Shown here piece after piece: positions 7,857 to 16,867 of a stretch of DNA of 64,000 nucleotides (its first letter is position 1; each line of letters begins with the position of its first letter). Source of the stretch: GCA-002708145 sp045562755 (GTDB taxonomy: Bacteria; Chloroflexota; Dehalococcoidia; Lucifugimonadales; Lucifugimonadaceae); the NCBI GenBank assembly GCA_045562755.1, contig JBJKVF010000006.1:434001-498000 (forward strand). The letters run 5' to 3'. A program made the translations under genes and the position numbers. Under the pieces are notes generated by a model. That model was not told the DNA's origin and made no database searches. It saw nothing but the letters and a program-made list of their open reading frames with translations.

Positions 7857-8147
7857 ATGAACGAACTTACAAAAGAAGAAATACTAAAAATTAGCAAACT
7901 ATCTTATCTAGACTTGACTGAAGAGGAAATTGAAAAACTCCAAAAAGAACTAAGTGATATTATTAGATATTTCACACTACTCAACAATATAGATACCAAA
8001 AATACTGAAGTTACAGGACATACCACTCAAGCAAAATCAGTAATGAGAGAAGATAAAGCTCATCCTCCGCTAAATACAGAAAAAGTAATTAATAATGCAC
8101 CTCGGACTGATGGAAAATTTATTAAGGTTCCCCCTGTACTTGAGTAA
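7857..8147 (+). CDS. gatC: Asp-tRNA(Asn)/Glu-tRNA(Gln) amidotransferase subunit C
   Basis: GatC is the small subunit that holds GatA and GatB together in the transamidase that makes Gln-tRNA(Gln) and Asn-tRNA(Asn). The 96-residue length fits. So do the N-terminal pattern ISKLSYLDLTEEEIEKLQKE and the C-terminal region around MREDKAHPP. gatA follows after 15 bases, so they are cotranscribed. gatB is not in the window. I see no clear Shine-Dalgarno before the ATG. Confidence 0.93.
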   Translation: MNELTKEEILKISKLSYLDLTEEEIEKLQKELSDIIRYFTLLNNIDTKNTEVTGHTTQAKSVMREDKAHPPLNTEKVINNAPRTDGKFIKVPPVLE

Positions 8148-8162
8148 AGGATACAATTAGTA

Positions 8163-9608
8163 ATGAATTTCATAACTGCTAAAGATTTGAGTACAAAATT
8201 TTCTAAAAAAGAGATTTCTTCTTATGAAATAACTAAAATGACTTTTGAAAGAATTTCAGAATCAAAACTTAACACTTACATTAGCACCTGCAAAGATTTA
8301 GCATTGAAAGCCGCAAAAGAAGCCGATAAAAAATTTGATGAAAATAGCAGTGAGATAACTCCATTAACTGGAGTACCTGTAATGATTAAGGATAATATTT
8401 CTACAAAAAACATCGAAACTACTGCTGCTTCAAAAATTCTAAAAGGATATATCCCTCCATTTGATGCAACAGTAGTTAAGCAACTTAAAAACGCCGGTGC
8501 TGTAATTTTAGGTAAAGGTAATATGGATGAATTTGCTATGGGGTCTTCAAATGAAACCTCTGCATATGGCCCAGTTCTAAATCCATGGGATACTAATAAA
8601 GTACCTGGAGGTAGTTCTGGCGGTGCAGCTTCAGCTGTTGCAGCAGGAGAATGTTTTGTTGCGCTCGGATCGGATACAGGAGGGAGTATAAGGCAACCTG
8701 CTTCTTTGTGCGGTGTTGTTGGTATGAAACCAACATATGGGCTTGTAAGCAGATACGGATTAATTGCTTTTGGAAGTTCATTAGATCAAATCGGTCCAAT
8801 AACAAGATCTGTTGAAGATTGTGGTAATTTACTAAATATTATCGCCCAACAAGATTCAATGGATGCGACTTCAGTAAACTCCCCTTACGAAAATTTCACT
8901 GAAGATATTTATAAAGAAATAAAAGGAATTAAACTCGGTGTTCCAAAGGAATATATTACTGAAAATATTGACTCATCAGTTAAGGATAATTTCTTACAGT
9001 CACTAGAGGTATTAAGTGATTTAGGTGCTAATATCGAAGAAATATCTCTTCCTCTTACAGAATATGCACTAGCAGTTTATTATATTATTGCACCCTCAGA
9101 AGCATCAGCTAACTTGTCTAGATTTGATGGTGTAAAATACGGATTAAGTGTAAAAAATGCCAAAAATTCATCAGAATATATGCGAGAAGTTAGAGGAAAT
9201 GGGTTTGGAGATGAAGTAAAGAGAAGAATTTTGATAGGAACATATGCCCTTTCCTCTGGATATTATGATGCTTACTACAAAAAAGCTCAGCAAGTAAGAA
9301 CTTTAATTATCAAAGAATTTAATGATGCTTTTAAAAATTTTGATGCTTTAGTCACACCTACTTCTCCAATATTAGCATTCGACTTGGAGTCAAAAAATAA
9401 TAACCCGCTAAGTATGTATATGAATGATATTTGTACAATACCTGCAAATATAGCTGGTCTTCCTGCCATCTCAATACCTTCAGGAATAAGTAAAAATTTA
9501 CCAATAGGACTCCAATTTATAGGGCCTCAATTTGGAGATAAAAAAATTCTTCAGATAGCTTCTAATTTTGAAAAAGCTACTGATTGGCATAAATTAAACC
9601 CTTTATGA
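8163..9608 (+). CDS. gatA: Asp-tRNA(Asn)/Glu-tRNA(Gln) amidotransferase subunit A
   Basis: GatA is the glutaminase subunit of the tRNA-dependent amidotransferase; it releases ammonia that GatB uses on misacylated tRNA. It belongs to the amidase-signature family. The catalytic Ser-Ser-Lys triad is visible as K76 (VPVMIKDNIS), S151 (PGGSSGGAAS) and S175 (SDTGGSIRQPAS). The length of 481 residues is typical. The closely spaced gatC and the near-perfect family motifs separate it from the second amidase at 12539, which stands apart. Its stop overlaps the start of the next gene (ATGA). Confidence 0.96.
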   Translation: MNFITAKDLSTKFSKKEISSYEITKMTFERISESKLNTYISTCKDLALKAAKEADKKFDENSSEITPLTGVPVMIKDNISTKNIETTAASKILKGYIPPFDATVVKQLKNAGAVILGKGNMDEFAMGSSNETSAYGPVLNPWDTNKVPGGSSGGAASAVAAGECFVALGSDTGGSIRQPASLCGVVGMKPTYGLVSRYGLIAFGSSLDQIGPITRSVEDCGNLLNIIAQQDSMDATSVNSPYENFTEDIYKEIKGIKLGVPKEYITENIDSSVKDNFLQSLEVLSDLGANIEEISLPLTEYALAVYYIIAPSEASANLSRFDGVKYGLSVKNAKNSSEYMREVRGNGFGDEVKRRILIGTYALSSGYYDAYYKKAQQVRTLIIKEFNDAFKNFDALVTPTSPILAFDLESKNNNPLSMYMNDICTIPANIAGLPAISIPSGISKNLPIGLQFIGPQFGDKKILQIASNFEKATDWHKLNPL

Positions 9609-10087
9609 TGATTAAACATTTATATATTGGAAGAAATTTGTACAAATTATTATTTGTTATTTTTCTAGCATTATTTTTATTTATTAGCTGTGAAGATAGA
9701 TCTAAAAAAAATTATGACAGAAATGATTTCATACCCATAGCAGGACCTCCTCCTATGCCAATGATTTTTGAAGGTAATTTTTCTATATGTAAGACTAAAA
9801 TTTTATTTTTTTGCCTAAAGTACGAACCTGGACCAGAAAACTTAGTCATATATGGAGAGATTGTTCATGGAAGTTCTCCCATATCAAGAACTTTGAATGG
9901 AAAATACATGCATATTATTTTAGGTCCTGTAAGTATTGATGATGAAGAAAAAAAAGAAGTGAATTTTTATCTAAGTAATGGAGAAAAAGATAATGTCAAA
10001 GCAAATGAGACCTGGAAATTTTCTGAACGGTTATCATCTCCTACAACTATTTATCTTGACTTATCATTTGATAGACTACCTAAATAA
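9605..10087 (+). CDS. Small predicted lipoprotein, unknown function
   Basis: The 160-residue protein begins with a lipoprotein signal: positively charged residues, then LLFVIFLALFLFISC, where the Cys at the end of FISC is the likely lipidated residue. After it come a charged stretch (EDRSKK) and a proline segment (AGPPPMPM). A compact domain with two further cysteines (SICKTK and FFCLKY) follows; these could form a disulfide outside the cell. I do not recognise the family. The start overlaps the gatA stop by four bases, so it is translationally coupled to gatCA, though there is no functional link that I can see. Confidence 0.75.
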   Translation: MMIKHLYIGRNLYKLLFVIFLALFLFISCEDRSKKNYDRNDFIPIAGPPPMPMIFEGNFSICKTKILFFCLKYEPGPENLVIYGEIVHGSSPISRTLNGKYMHIILGPVSIDDEEKKEVNFYLSNGEKDNVKANETWKFSERLSSPTTIYLDLSFDRLPK

Positions 10088-10098
10088 GGTAAATAATT

Positions 10099-10524
10099 AT
10101 GATAAGACAACTTAATGGTAAATCTCCGAAAATACATAAATCTGCTTTTATAGCAGAAAATGTTTACATAGTGGGTGATGTTGAAATTCAAAAGTATGCA
10201 AGCATATGGCCTGGAGCTGTTATACGTGCTGATGCTGGAAAAATAATTATAGGCGAAGGAACAAATATTCAAGATAATTCTGTTATACATTCAGATGCAG
10301 ATGCAGAAATTCAAAGTTATACTACCATAGGTCATGGTGTAATTTGTCACGCAAGATTTGTAGGAAAAAATTGTTTACTTGGTAATGGATGTATTATTAA
10401 TAATGATGCATCTATTGGAGAAAATTCTCTTGTTGCATCAGGGAGTGTTATTACAAATAATGCAACTTTCGAACCCAATTCATTAATTAGGGGGGGTACC
10501 GGGAAAAAGAATTGGGAAGGTTAA
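10099..10524 (+). CDS. Gamma-carbonic-anhydrase-like hexapeptide protein, truncated by frameshift
   Basis: A left-handed beta-helix protein of the gamma carbonic anhydrase/YrdA family. Hexapeptide turns run through the whole length: VYIVGDVEI, SIWPGAVIRADAGKI, IGEGTNIQDNSVIH. The histidines placed like metal ligands are in SVIHSD and TIGHGVICHA. The frame ends at 141 residues with a non-family tail (RGGTGKKNWEG) because of a G7 tract at 10490-10496. With six Gs the frame would read RGVPGKRIGKVNE and continue to 10618, giving about 173 residues, which is normal for the family. The enzyme may be active or may be only a structural homologue; the family contains both. Confidence 0.88.
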   Translation: MIRQLNGKSPKIHKSAFIAENVYIVGDVEIQKYASIWPGAVIRADAGKIIIGEGTNIQDNSVIHSDADAEIQSYTTIGHGVICHARFVGKNCLLGNGCIINNDASIGENSLVASGSVITNNATFEPNSLIRGGTGKKNWEG

Positions 10525-10618
10525 TGAAAAGCATATCAATATGATAAACACAGCAACTCAAGCGTATATTGATAGAATTACTATTTATACCAAATCTTCA
10601 CTAAATGTGAATAAATAA
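10490..10618 (+). pseudogene. Out-of-frame C-terminal tail of the gamma-carbonic-anhydrase-like gene
   Basis: Reading through the G7 tract with one base fewer gives about 43 more residues. They begin GVPGKRIGKVNEKH, which matches the usual GVPAK-type C-terminal helix of this family, and end at TAA 10616-10618. The argS stop codon on the other strand begins at the very next base. The tail is intact, which argues that the frame break is recent, reversible or an artefact. Confidence 0.75.
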
Positions 10619-12292
10619 TCACATCTTTTCAGGCTTACTCATTCCCATAATTTCTAATATATAACCTAAAGCTTGTTTTGAATTCTCCACTAATCTCAAT
10701 CTAGATGCAGATAAATCTTTTTCTTCTTCTTTTTCTGAAATAACTCTACAAGACTCATAGAATTTTTGTAATAATTTTGCAAACTCCATAGAAAAATTAG
10801 TAATGTGGTGTGTTTGACGCATCTGGGCACATTTTAAAATTATTTCTGGCAGCTGTATAAGTTTCTTGATAAGATTTATCTCATCTTTATGCGTAAGAAT
10901 ATTCAGATTAGCATTTGAGAAATTAATTTGTTTTATTTCTGCAGATCTAATTATTGAACACATTCTTGCATAGGCATATTGAACATAATAAACTGGGTTT
11001 TCTGAGGATTGTAATTTAGCTAATTTGAGATCAAAATCCATTTGTGTATCGGGCGAGCGACTAAGAAAAATAAATCTACATGCGTCTACTCCTACCTCAT
11101 CGATCAATTCATCTATCGTAACAAGAACATTATTTCTTTTGCTAAATTTCAAACTATTTCCATCATTTTTAAAGTTAACAATTTGATTGAGAATAATTTC
11201 AAGTTTTTGATTATTTATTTCAAAAGCCTTCAAGATGCTGTACATTCTAGAAACGTGTGAATGATGATCAGCTCCCCATATGTTTATTACTTTATCAAAT
11301 TTTCTTATAAGGAATTTATTATAGTGATAAGCTAAATCTGTTCCGAAATACGTTGGTCCTCCATCATCACTTCTAATTAAAACAATATCGTCCTCTAATC
11401 CAAGTTTAGTACCCTTAAACCATTTTGCTCCATCTTTGAGAAAAACTAAATCATCTTCTGATAATTTTTTAATAATTTTTTGAAAAAAATTATCTTCCAA
11501 CAATTTGCTTTCATTGAACCATGAATCAAATTCTACATTTAATTTTTCTAATGTTTTTTTAATATTATTAATAGTAATTGATAAGGCTAATGATGTGATT
11601 TTTTCCAGGTTTTTTGAATTAAGATCAGAACCTTCTGACAAGTTTAATTCTTTTATAACATTTTTTGCTAGATCTATTAAGTATTCTCCAGGATAGCTTA
11701 TATTTACAATTTTGTAATTTTCATTAATGATCTCTTTGACTCTTTCGATTAAAGAGTGATTAAATAATCGCATTTGATTGCCAGCATCATTTATATAATA
11801 TTCTCTCTCAACGTCATAGCTAGATAATTCCAAAATTTTAGATAATGAACTACCAATTACAGCACCTCTGGCATGACCAACATGAAGAGGACCTGTAGGA
11901 TTGACACTAACAAACTCAAGTTGTAATTTTTGTTTTCTTCCATAGTTATTTTTAAAATAATCTAAGCCTTGACTTTGAATTTTTTTTAATTCATCATAAA
12001 AATAATCATTATTTATAAAAAAATTTATAAAACCTGGATTAGCAAAAGTAACGTGATTTATAGCTTTATGTGAACAAATATTTTCAATTATTATCTCTGA
12101 TATTTTTTGTGGTGACATTTTGCATATTTTTGCCAAAATAAGAGGTAAGTTTGTACTGAAATCACCATGTTCAGCAATTTTTGGCCTATCGATAATTACA
12201 TCAAAATTATCAATATTTGGTAGTTTCTTAGAAACTTGTGATTCAATTATGGAGTTTGAAACTAACTGTGAAAGTAATTTTTTTATTTTCAT
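10619..12292 (-). CDS. argS: Arginyl-tRNA synthetase
   Basis: A class I aminoacyl-tRNA synthetase charging tRNA-Arg. Visible are the N-terminal Add-1-like region, the HIGH motif as PTGPLHVGHARG, a KMSKS-like segment (LKFSKRNN), and a C-terminal helical DALR anticodon-binding domain containing QYAYARMCSI and ending in YILEIMGMSKPEKM. The length of 557 residues is normal. It is convergent with the carbonic-anhydrase-like gene; counting the restored tail of that gene, no bases separate the two stop codons. Confidence 0.96.
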   Translation of the reverse strand: MKIKKLLSQLVSNSIIESQVSKKLPNIDNFDVIIDRPKIAEHGDFSTNLPLILAKICKMSPQKISEIIIENICSHKAINHVTFANPGFINFFINNDYFYDELKKIQSQGLDYFKNNYGRKQKLQLEFVSVNPTGPLHVGHARGAVIGSSLSKILELSSYDVEREYYINDAGNQMRLFNHSLIERVKEIINENYKIVNISYPGEYLIDLAKNVIKELNLSEGSDLNSKNLEKITSLALSITINNIKKTLEKLNVEFDSWFNESKLLEDNFFQKIIKKLSEDDLVFLKDGAKWFKGTKLGLEDDIVLIRSDDGGPTYFGTDLAYHYNKFLIRKFDKVINIWGADHHSHVSRMYSILKAFEINNQKLEIILNQIVNFKNDGNSLKFSKRNNVLVTIDELIDEVGVDACRFIFLSRSPDTQMDFDLKLAKLQSSENPVYYVQYAYARMCSIIRSAEIKQINFSNANLNILTHKDEINLIKKLIQLPEIILKCAQMRQTHHITNFSMEFAKLLQKFYESCRVISEKEEEKDLSASRLRLVENSKQALGYILEIMGMSKPEKM

Positions 12293-12538
12293 TAAATGTA
12301 AAATTTCCTACATGATTTACCAATAAATATTAACTTAATTAAATTTTCTTGTTGAAGTGATATATGAGTTAATCATATTACTCCCACAATTTATCGGAGA
12401 CATAATTTTCAATAGCCAAATTGGCAAGTGTATGACTTTGTAGAAACTCCTATTTATTTTTATACGCTTATAATGATACTAGATTTTACTTAAAAATAAA
12501 CTTAGATTTTTTATACACAAAATAAATAAAAAAATAAC
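12293..12538. other. Divergent spacer between argS and the second amidase
   Basis: These 246 AT-rich bases carry no gene that I can support. A TATAAT lies about 70 bases before the amidase start, but without a good -35 box. A 6-bp inverted repeat, ATATGA/TCATAT (12362-12378, 5-base spacer), lies near the middle. This spacer probably holds the promoters of both genes. Confidence 0.35.
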
Positions 12539-13879
12539 ATGAAAAAAATTTATCACAAAGAAAGTATTAGATTCATTAATAAAATGTTAATAGAAAATAA
12601 AACTACTATACATGAAATTTTAGATAAATCATTTGAAAGAATAAATAAATATAACCCATCTACAAATGCTTGGATTGAGGTCTGGATTGAAGAATCATAT
12701 CGGATAGCAAAAGAATTACAAAAAAACAAAACCGAAAAATTAAAAAACCCTTTATTTGGTATACCAATTGGACTTAAGGATTTGATTGATTTCAAGGGTA
12801 AAAACACCTCACAGGGAATTAATAATTATAATTGTATCTCAGATGAACATGCTTCAATAGTAAAAAAAATATTAGATTTAAAAATGATTCCTATCGGAAA
12901 ACAAAATCTTGTAGAAATCGCCCTTGGAATAACTGGTCATAACCCTTCTTTGGGTAATATTAATAACCCTATAGATTTAAATTTTATCCCTGGAGGTTCT
13001 AGCTCTGGTTCAGCTGTCTCAACTGTTACAGGTATGACTCCTATATCATTAGGTACTGATACGGGAGGTTCTGTAAGAATACCCTCTGCAATGTGTGGTG
13101 CTGTTGGGTTTAAACCAACATATGGAGTTCTAAACTTAACAGGCGTAAAAACTCTTTCTGAGTCATTAGATCATCTTGGAATAATCACCAATTATGTTGA
13201 AGATAATAAACTTTTCTTCAACATAATCACAGATAATAATAAAGATATAAAACCTGAATTTTCAAAATTAAAAGTTGCAATACCTTTAAATAAAAGATTC
13301 CAAAATATATCGTCTAAATTTGTTAATGAACATTTTGAAAAATTTTTAAGTATGCTTGTTAAAAATAATATAGAAATTGAATATATTAACTTACCATGGA
13401 TAGATCAAGCTAGAAAAATAACTCTAGATATACTCTTAGCTGAGGCATATCAAAATCATAAAATAAAATATTCTGATAAAAAAGTAAGTAAATATATATA
13501 CAACAGATTATCTATTGGGAAAAATATTTCTGAGGGAAAAGTAAATTCAGCCAAATTTAGGAAACAATCATTTACTAGAAAAATGGAAAAGATTTTGACT
13601 AAATATGACGCAATAGTTAGTCCAACAATACCCATAAAAACACCAAAAATTTCTGACTCTGATCCATCTAAATCAGAAAATAAAGATAAATATGGACTTA
13701 TAGCTGAATTTACTAGTATATATAATCTTACAGGCCAACCATCTATTACCATACCATTTGGGAAAGATAATAATAGTTTACCAATGGGAGTCATGATTTC
13801 TGGCAAAAAAAATTCAGATATAAAAATTCTCAATATAGCTAAATTTTTTGAGAATCTAATAATTGAGAATGAAAAATAA
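12539..13879 (+). CDS. Amidase-signature family hydrolase (GatA paralogue)
   Basis: The 446-residue protein is a second member of the amidase-signature family. The Ser-Ser-Lys triad is intact: K80 (GIPIGLKDLID), S154 (PGGSSSGSAV) and S178 (GTDTGGSVR). It is shorter than GatA and has no gatC beside it. Its divergence suggests hydrolysis of a small amide (for example nicotinamide, aryl or aliphatic amides) rather than tRNA amidation, but the substrate cannot be read from sequence. Its end overlaps the following methyltransferase gene, and an MFS transporter comes next. An uptake-and-hydrolysis unit is possible. Confidence 0.85.
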   Translation: MKKIYHKESIRFINKMLIENKTTIHEILDKSFERINKYNPSTNAWIEVWIEESYRIAKELQKNKTEKLKNPLFGIPIGLKDLIDFKGKNTSQGINNYNCISDEHASIVKKILDLKMIPIGKQNLVEIALGITGHNPSLGNINNPIDLNFIPGGSSSGSAVSTVTGMTPISLGTDTGGSVRIPSAMCGAVGFKPTYGVLNLTGVKTLSESLDHLGIITNYVEDNKLFFNIITDNNKDIKPEFSKLKVAIPLNKRFQNISSKFVNEHFEKFLSMLVKNNIEIEYINLPWIDQARKITLDILLAEAYQNHKIKYSDKKVSKYIYNRLSIGKNISEGKVNSAKFRKQSFTRKMEKILTKYDAIVSPTIPIKTPKISDSDPSKSENKDKYGLIAEFTSIYNLTGQPSITIPFGKDNNSLPMGVMISGKKNSDIKILNIAKFFENLIIENEK

Positions 13880-14357
13880 ACTAAATAGATATATTTCTAG
13901 AAAATCAACATTAAATAGGAGAGGGTTTGCGTGTGTTGGATTATCAAATCCTCAAGATGGAGTTAATATTGGGCATGCCCTAAGAGCAGCATTGTGTTTT
14001 GATGCGAGATTAGTAATAATTGAGAACCCTGGTAAAAATATTAATATAAAAAAATTGCTTACGGACCCAGGAAAAGCATACAGGCATATACCAATAATTA
14101 CGACAAAAAATATATTAGATATAATTCCTACAGATTGCGAAATCATTGGTGTAGAATTAGATCCCGAATCTATTGATATAAAAAAATTCTCTCACCCAGA
14201 GAGAGCTTGTTATATTTTTGGTCCTGAAAATGGATCAATAAGTAAAAAAATCCTAAACAAATGCGATTCAATTATAAGTATTCCAACAACAATATCACTA
14301 AATTTAGGGATGACTGTAAATATCACAATGTACGATAGATTACTAAAATCAGATTAA
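13869..14357 (+). CDS. SpoU/TrmH-family RNA 2'-O-methyltransferase
   Basis: A small SPOUT methyltransferase. Motif 1 residues appear as PQDGVNIGHALRAA, motif 2 as YIFGPENGSIS, and the knotted C-terminal motif 3 as SIPTTISLNLGMTVNITMYD. These are the SAM-binding knot residues of the TrmH/TrmL/TrmJ group that methylate ribose 2'-OH in tRNA or rRNA. The target base is not known; the small size, about 160 residues with no extra N-terminal domain, favours a tRNA enzyme. I choose ATG 13869; a TTG at 13863 in frame is the alternative. Either start lies inside the end of the amidase gene. Confidence 0.82.
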   Translation: MKNKLNRYISRKSTLNRRGFACVGLSNPQDGVNIGHALRAALCFDARLVIIENPGKNINIKKLLTDPGKAYRHIPIITTKNILDIIPTDCEIIGVELDPESIDIKKFSHPERACYIFGPENGSISKKILNKCDSIISIPTTISLNLGMTVNITMYDRLLKSD

Positions 14358-14359
14358 TT

Positions 14360-15616
14360 ATGAAAAAAATTAAACCTAATAAAATTTTTTATGGTTGGTA
14401 CATCGTTGCAGCCTCATCCTTAAATAATGGAATTGCTGGATCTGTACATTGGAAAGGTTTTACAGTTTTCTTTATTCCTATTTCACAAAGTTTAGGTTTG
14501 ACCTCAGCACAAACAGCAATACCATTCGCCTTATCTAGAGCTGAAAATGGGATTCTTGGCCCAATTACAGGGTGGTTGTTGGATAAGTATGGAGTAAAGA
14601 GATTAATGATAATTGGAACTATTGTTACTGGAATAGGATATATTCTTCTCTCATTTGCCACTACATTCATGAGTTTCTTAATAATATATTTGTTTGTCAT
14701 TTCTTTAGGTTCAAGTACAGCTTTTATGCAGGCTTCTATGGCTGGGATAAATAAGTGGTTCATACGAAAAAGAGGTATTGCTATGGCCATCAATAATGCA
14801 GCTTTTAGATTAGGTGGTGCTATATTGGTACCTTTATTATCTATTTCTGTACTTAATCTAGGGTGGGAGAAATCATCTATGATTGTAGGAATTATGATTA
14901 TTGTAATTATAATGCCCTTATCTTTTGTTTTCAAAAAATCTCCTGAGTCTATGGGACTACACCCTGATGGAGAAAAAATAACTTCCAAAGATAAAGATTC
15001 TAAAATTTTGTCTATCGATGATTGGACTACCAAGGAAGCAATGAAAACAAAAGCCTATTGGTTATTAGTTTTTGCAACTATGTTTAGAATTGCCGTTCAC
15101 GGAACAATATTTTTACACTTTATACCTATATTGGTTTGGAAAGGAGAATCTCAACAGGCTTCAGCAAACCTAATTGGGCTACTAGCTCTATTTTCTGTTC
15201 CCTTAATTATAATTTTTGGTTGGCTCGGAGATAAATATGGCAGACCAAAACTACTTTTACTCTGTTACAGTGCAGCTGCATTATCATTATTTCTCTTAAA
15301 TCAAGCAGATACAACAATGACAATTTTTCTAGCTTTATTACTGTTCAGTGGATCTGAAATTGGGTCTGGAATGAATTGGTCATTAGTTGGTGATTTTTTT
15401 GGAAGAAAAAACTTTGCAACAATAAGGGGAACAATGGCACCAATATATAATATTTCATTATTTACAATGCCAATTTTGGCAGGTTGGATTAAAGATACAA
15501 CTGATTCCTATGAAATTGTTCTGATATCAGGCTCAATAATGCTTCTCGTATCAGCAATAGTATTTAGTTTACTAAAAAAGCCTACAAAAAATAATGGTCG
15601 GGGCGACAGGATTTGA
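14360..15616 (+). CDS. Major facilitator superfamily transporter
   Basis: A 418-residue integral membrane protein with about 12 hydrophobic segments. It has the MFS signature loop between helices 2 and 3 (GWLLDKYGVKRLM) and its counterpart in the second half (GWLGDKYGRPKLLLL). The opening FYGWYIVAASSL and the cytoplasmic loop ending in SPESMGLHPDGE resemble the oxalate/formate-monocarboxylate group, so an organic anion is a reasonable substrate guess. It starts two bases after the methyltransferase stop. Its last seven codons and its stop lie on top of the 3' end of the tRNA-Pro gene on the opposite strand. Confidence 0.85.
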   Translation: MKKIKPNKIFYGWYIVAASSLNNGIAGSVHWKGFTVFFIPISQSLGLTSAQTAIPFALSRAENGILGPITGWLLDKYGVKRLMIIGTIVTGIGYILLSFATTFMSFLIIYLFVISLGSSTAFMQASMAGINKWFIRKRGIAMAINNAAFRLGGAILVPLLSISVLNLGWEKSSMIVGIMIIVIIMPLSFVFKKSPESMGLHPDGEKITSKDKDSKILSIDDWTTKEAMKTKAYWLLVFATMFRIAVHGTIFLHFIPILVWKGESQQASANLIGLLALFSVPLIIIFGWLGDKYGRPKLLLLCYSAAALSLFLLNQADTTMTIFLALLLFSGSEIGSGMNWSLVGDFFGRKNFATIRGTMAPIYNISLFTMPILAGWIKDTTDSYEIVLISGSIMLLVSAIVFSLLKKPTKNNGRGDRI

Positions 15617-15671
15617 ACCTGTGACCTCTGCACCCCCAGTGCAACGCGCTACCGAGCTGCGCCACGCCCCG
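15595..15671 (-). tRNA. tRNA-Pro (anticodon GGG)
   Basis: The minus strand folds as a full cloverleaf: acceptor arm CGGGGCG/CGCCCCG, D-arm GCGC-GCGC with AGCTCGGTA, anticodon stem TTGCA/TGCAG with loop CTGGGGG (GGG at positions 34-36), and T-arm ACAGG/CCTGT with TTCAAAT. The CCA end is encoded. The C1-G72 pair is the known identity feature of bacterial tRNA-Pro. The 3' 22 bases overlap the MFS gene on the other strand. Confidence 0.95.
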
Positions 15672-15763
15672 TAATTTTCTATTTTATGAATTATTATAAG
15701 TTATTATTTCATATATTGAATTGATACAATTATATTAATAAAAATTATTTAAGAATTAATATT

Positions 15764-16859
15764 ATGAATACAATACTTTTAGACTCTAAAACATTATTAG
15801 ATAGAATAGAACAAATTGTGAGGCGTCTTTGACCTCGCTAAATTAAGTAATGATATTAGAGAGTTTGAGGATAAAATAAATAAAGAAAATTTTTGGGATG
15901 ACTCAAATAAAGCTCAAAAACTAATGCGGCAACTGTCATTTATGAGATCAGAATTTTCAAAATGGAGCGACATTAAAGAACAAATTCATACTAATTACAG
16001 CCTAATTTTAATCGCTAATGAAGAAAATGATGAAGAATATATCAATCTATTAGATAAAGAACAAAAAATACTAGAAAATAATCTAAATAATTTAGAAATA
16101 GAATTACAATTACGTGATGAATATGACAAAAGCTCAGCATTATTATATGTAAAGCAAGGTTCAGGTGGAGTTGATGCCCAAGACTGGGCTGAAATATTAT
16201 TAAGAATGTATCGCAGATGGGCAGAAACAAAAAATTATAAATTAGATATTTTAGATATAACATCAGGTGACGAGGCAGGTATAAAAAGTGCAACATTAAA
16301 AATAGAAGGTGACTTTGCATACGGTTACTTAAAATCTGAAAAGGGAACTCATCGTCTTGTTCGGTTATCTCCATTCGATACAGATCACAGAAGACACACA
16401 AGTTTTGCCTTGGTAGAAGTATTACCAGAAGTAGATAATGATGAAGAAATAAAAATAAACTCTGATGATATTAGAATAGATGTTTTCAGAGCAAGTGGTA
16501 ACGGTGGGCAAAGTGTACAGAAAAATTCAACAGCTGTTAGAATAACTCATCTTCCAAGTAAAACTGTTGTATCAGTTCAGAATGAAAGATCACAATTTCA
16601 AAATAAAGAAGTTGCATTGAAAATCTTACATTCTAGACTCCTTAATATAAAGCTTGAGGAACAAGAAAAAGAGAGACAAAAAATCAAAGGGGAACATATT
16701 GCTGCAGAATTTGGAAGCCAAATAAGAAGTTATATTTTACATCCTTATAAAATGGTTAAAGACCATAGAACAAATTTTGAAACTAAGGATGCTGAATCTG
16801 TATTAGATGGAAAAATAGATGATTTTTTGAAATCATATCTTAATTCAAAAATTAAATAG
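15764..16859 (+). CDS. prfB: Peptide chain release factor 2, with programmed +1 frameshift
   Basis: RF2 recognises UGA and UAA and releases the peptide. The first 22 codons from ATG 15764 end in CTT followed by an in-frame TGA (15830-15832). Skipping the T at 15830 enters the main frame, which runs to 16859, for 364 residues in all (E. coli RF2 has about 365). The main frame has the stop-recognition motif SPF (RLSPFDTDHRRH) and the catalytic GGQ (ASGNGGQSVQKNSTAVRITH). An internal AGG lies just before the slip site as the stimulatory Shine-Dalgarno. Translation of this gene is thus autoregulated by RF2 level, as in most bacteria. Confidence 0.97.
15818..15833 (+). promoter_or_regulatory. prfB programmed +1 frameshift site
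   Basis: GTGAGGCGTCTTTGAC contains the canonical CTT TGA C slip sequence, with a GAGG Shine-Dalgarno-like element three bases upstream of CTT. When RF2 is scarce the ribosome shifts +1 at CTT and makes full-length RF2. The element is well established in this family. Confidence 0.95.
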
Positions 16860-16867
16860 GAGAAAAA

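Noticed and set aside
10051..10290. Minus-strand 79-codon frame over the start of the carbonic-anhydrase-like gene
   Set aside because: It is antisense to a clear hexapeptide protein and has no recognisable content.
14389..15033. 214-codon minus-strand frame opposite the MFS gene
   Set aside because: It is antisense to a clear transporter, has no family features and no ribosome-binding site.
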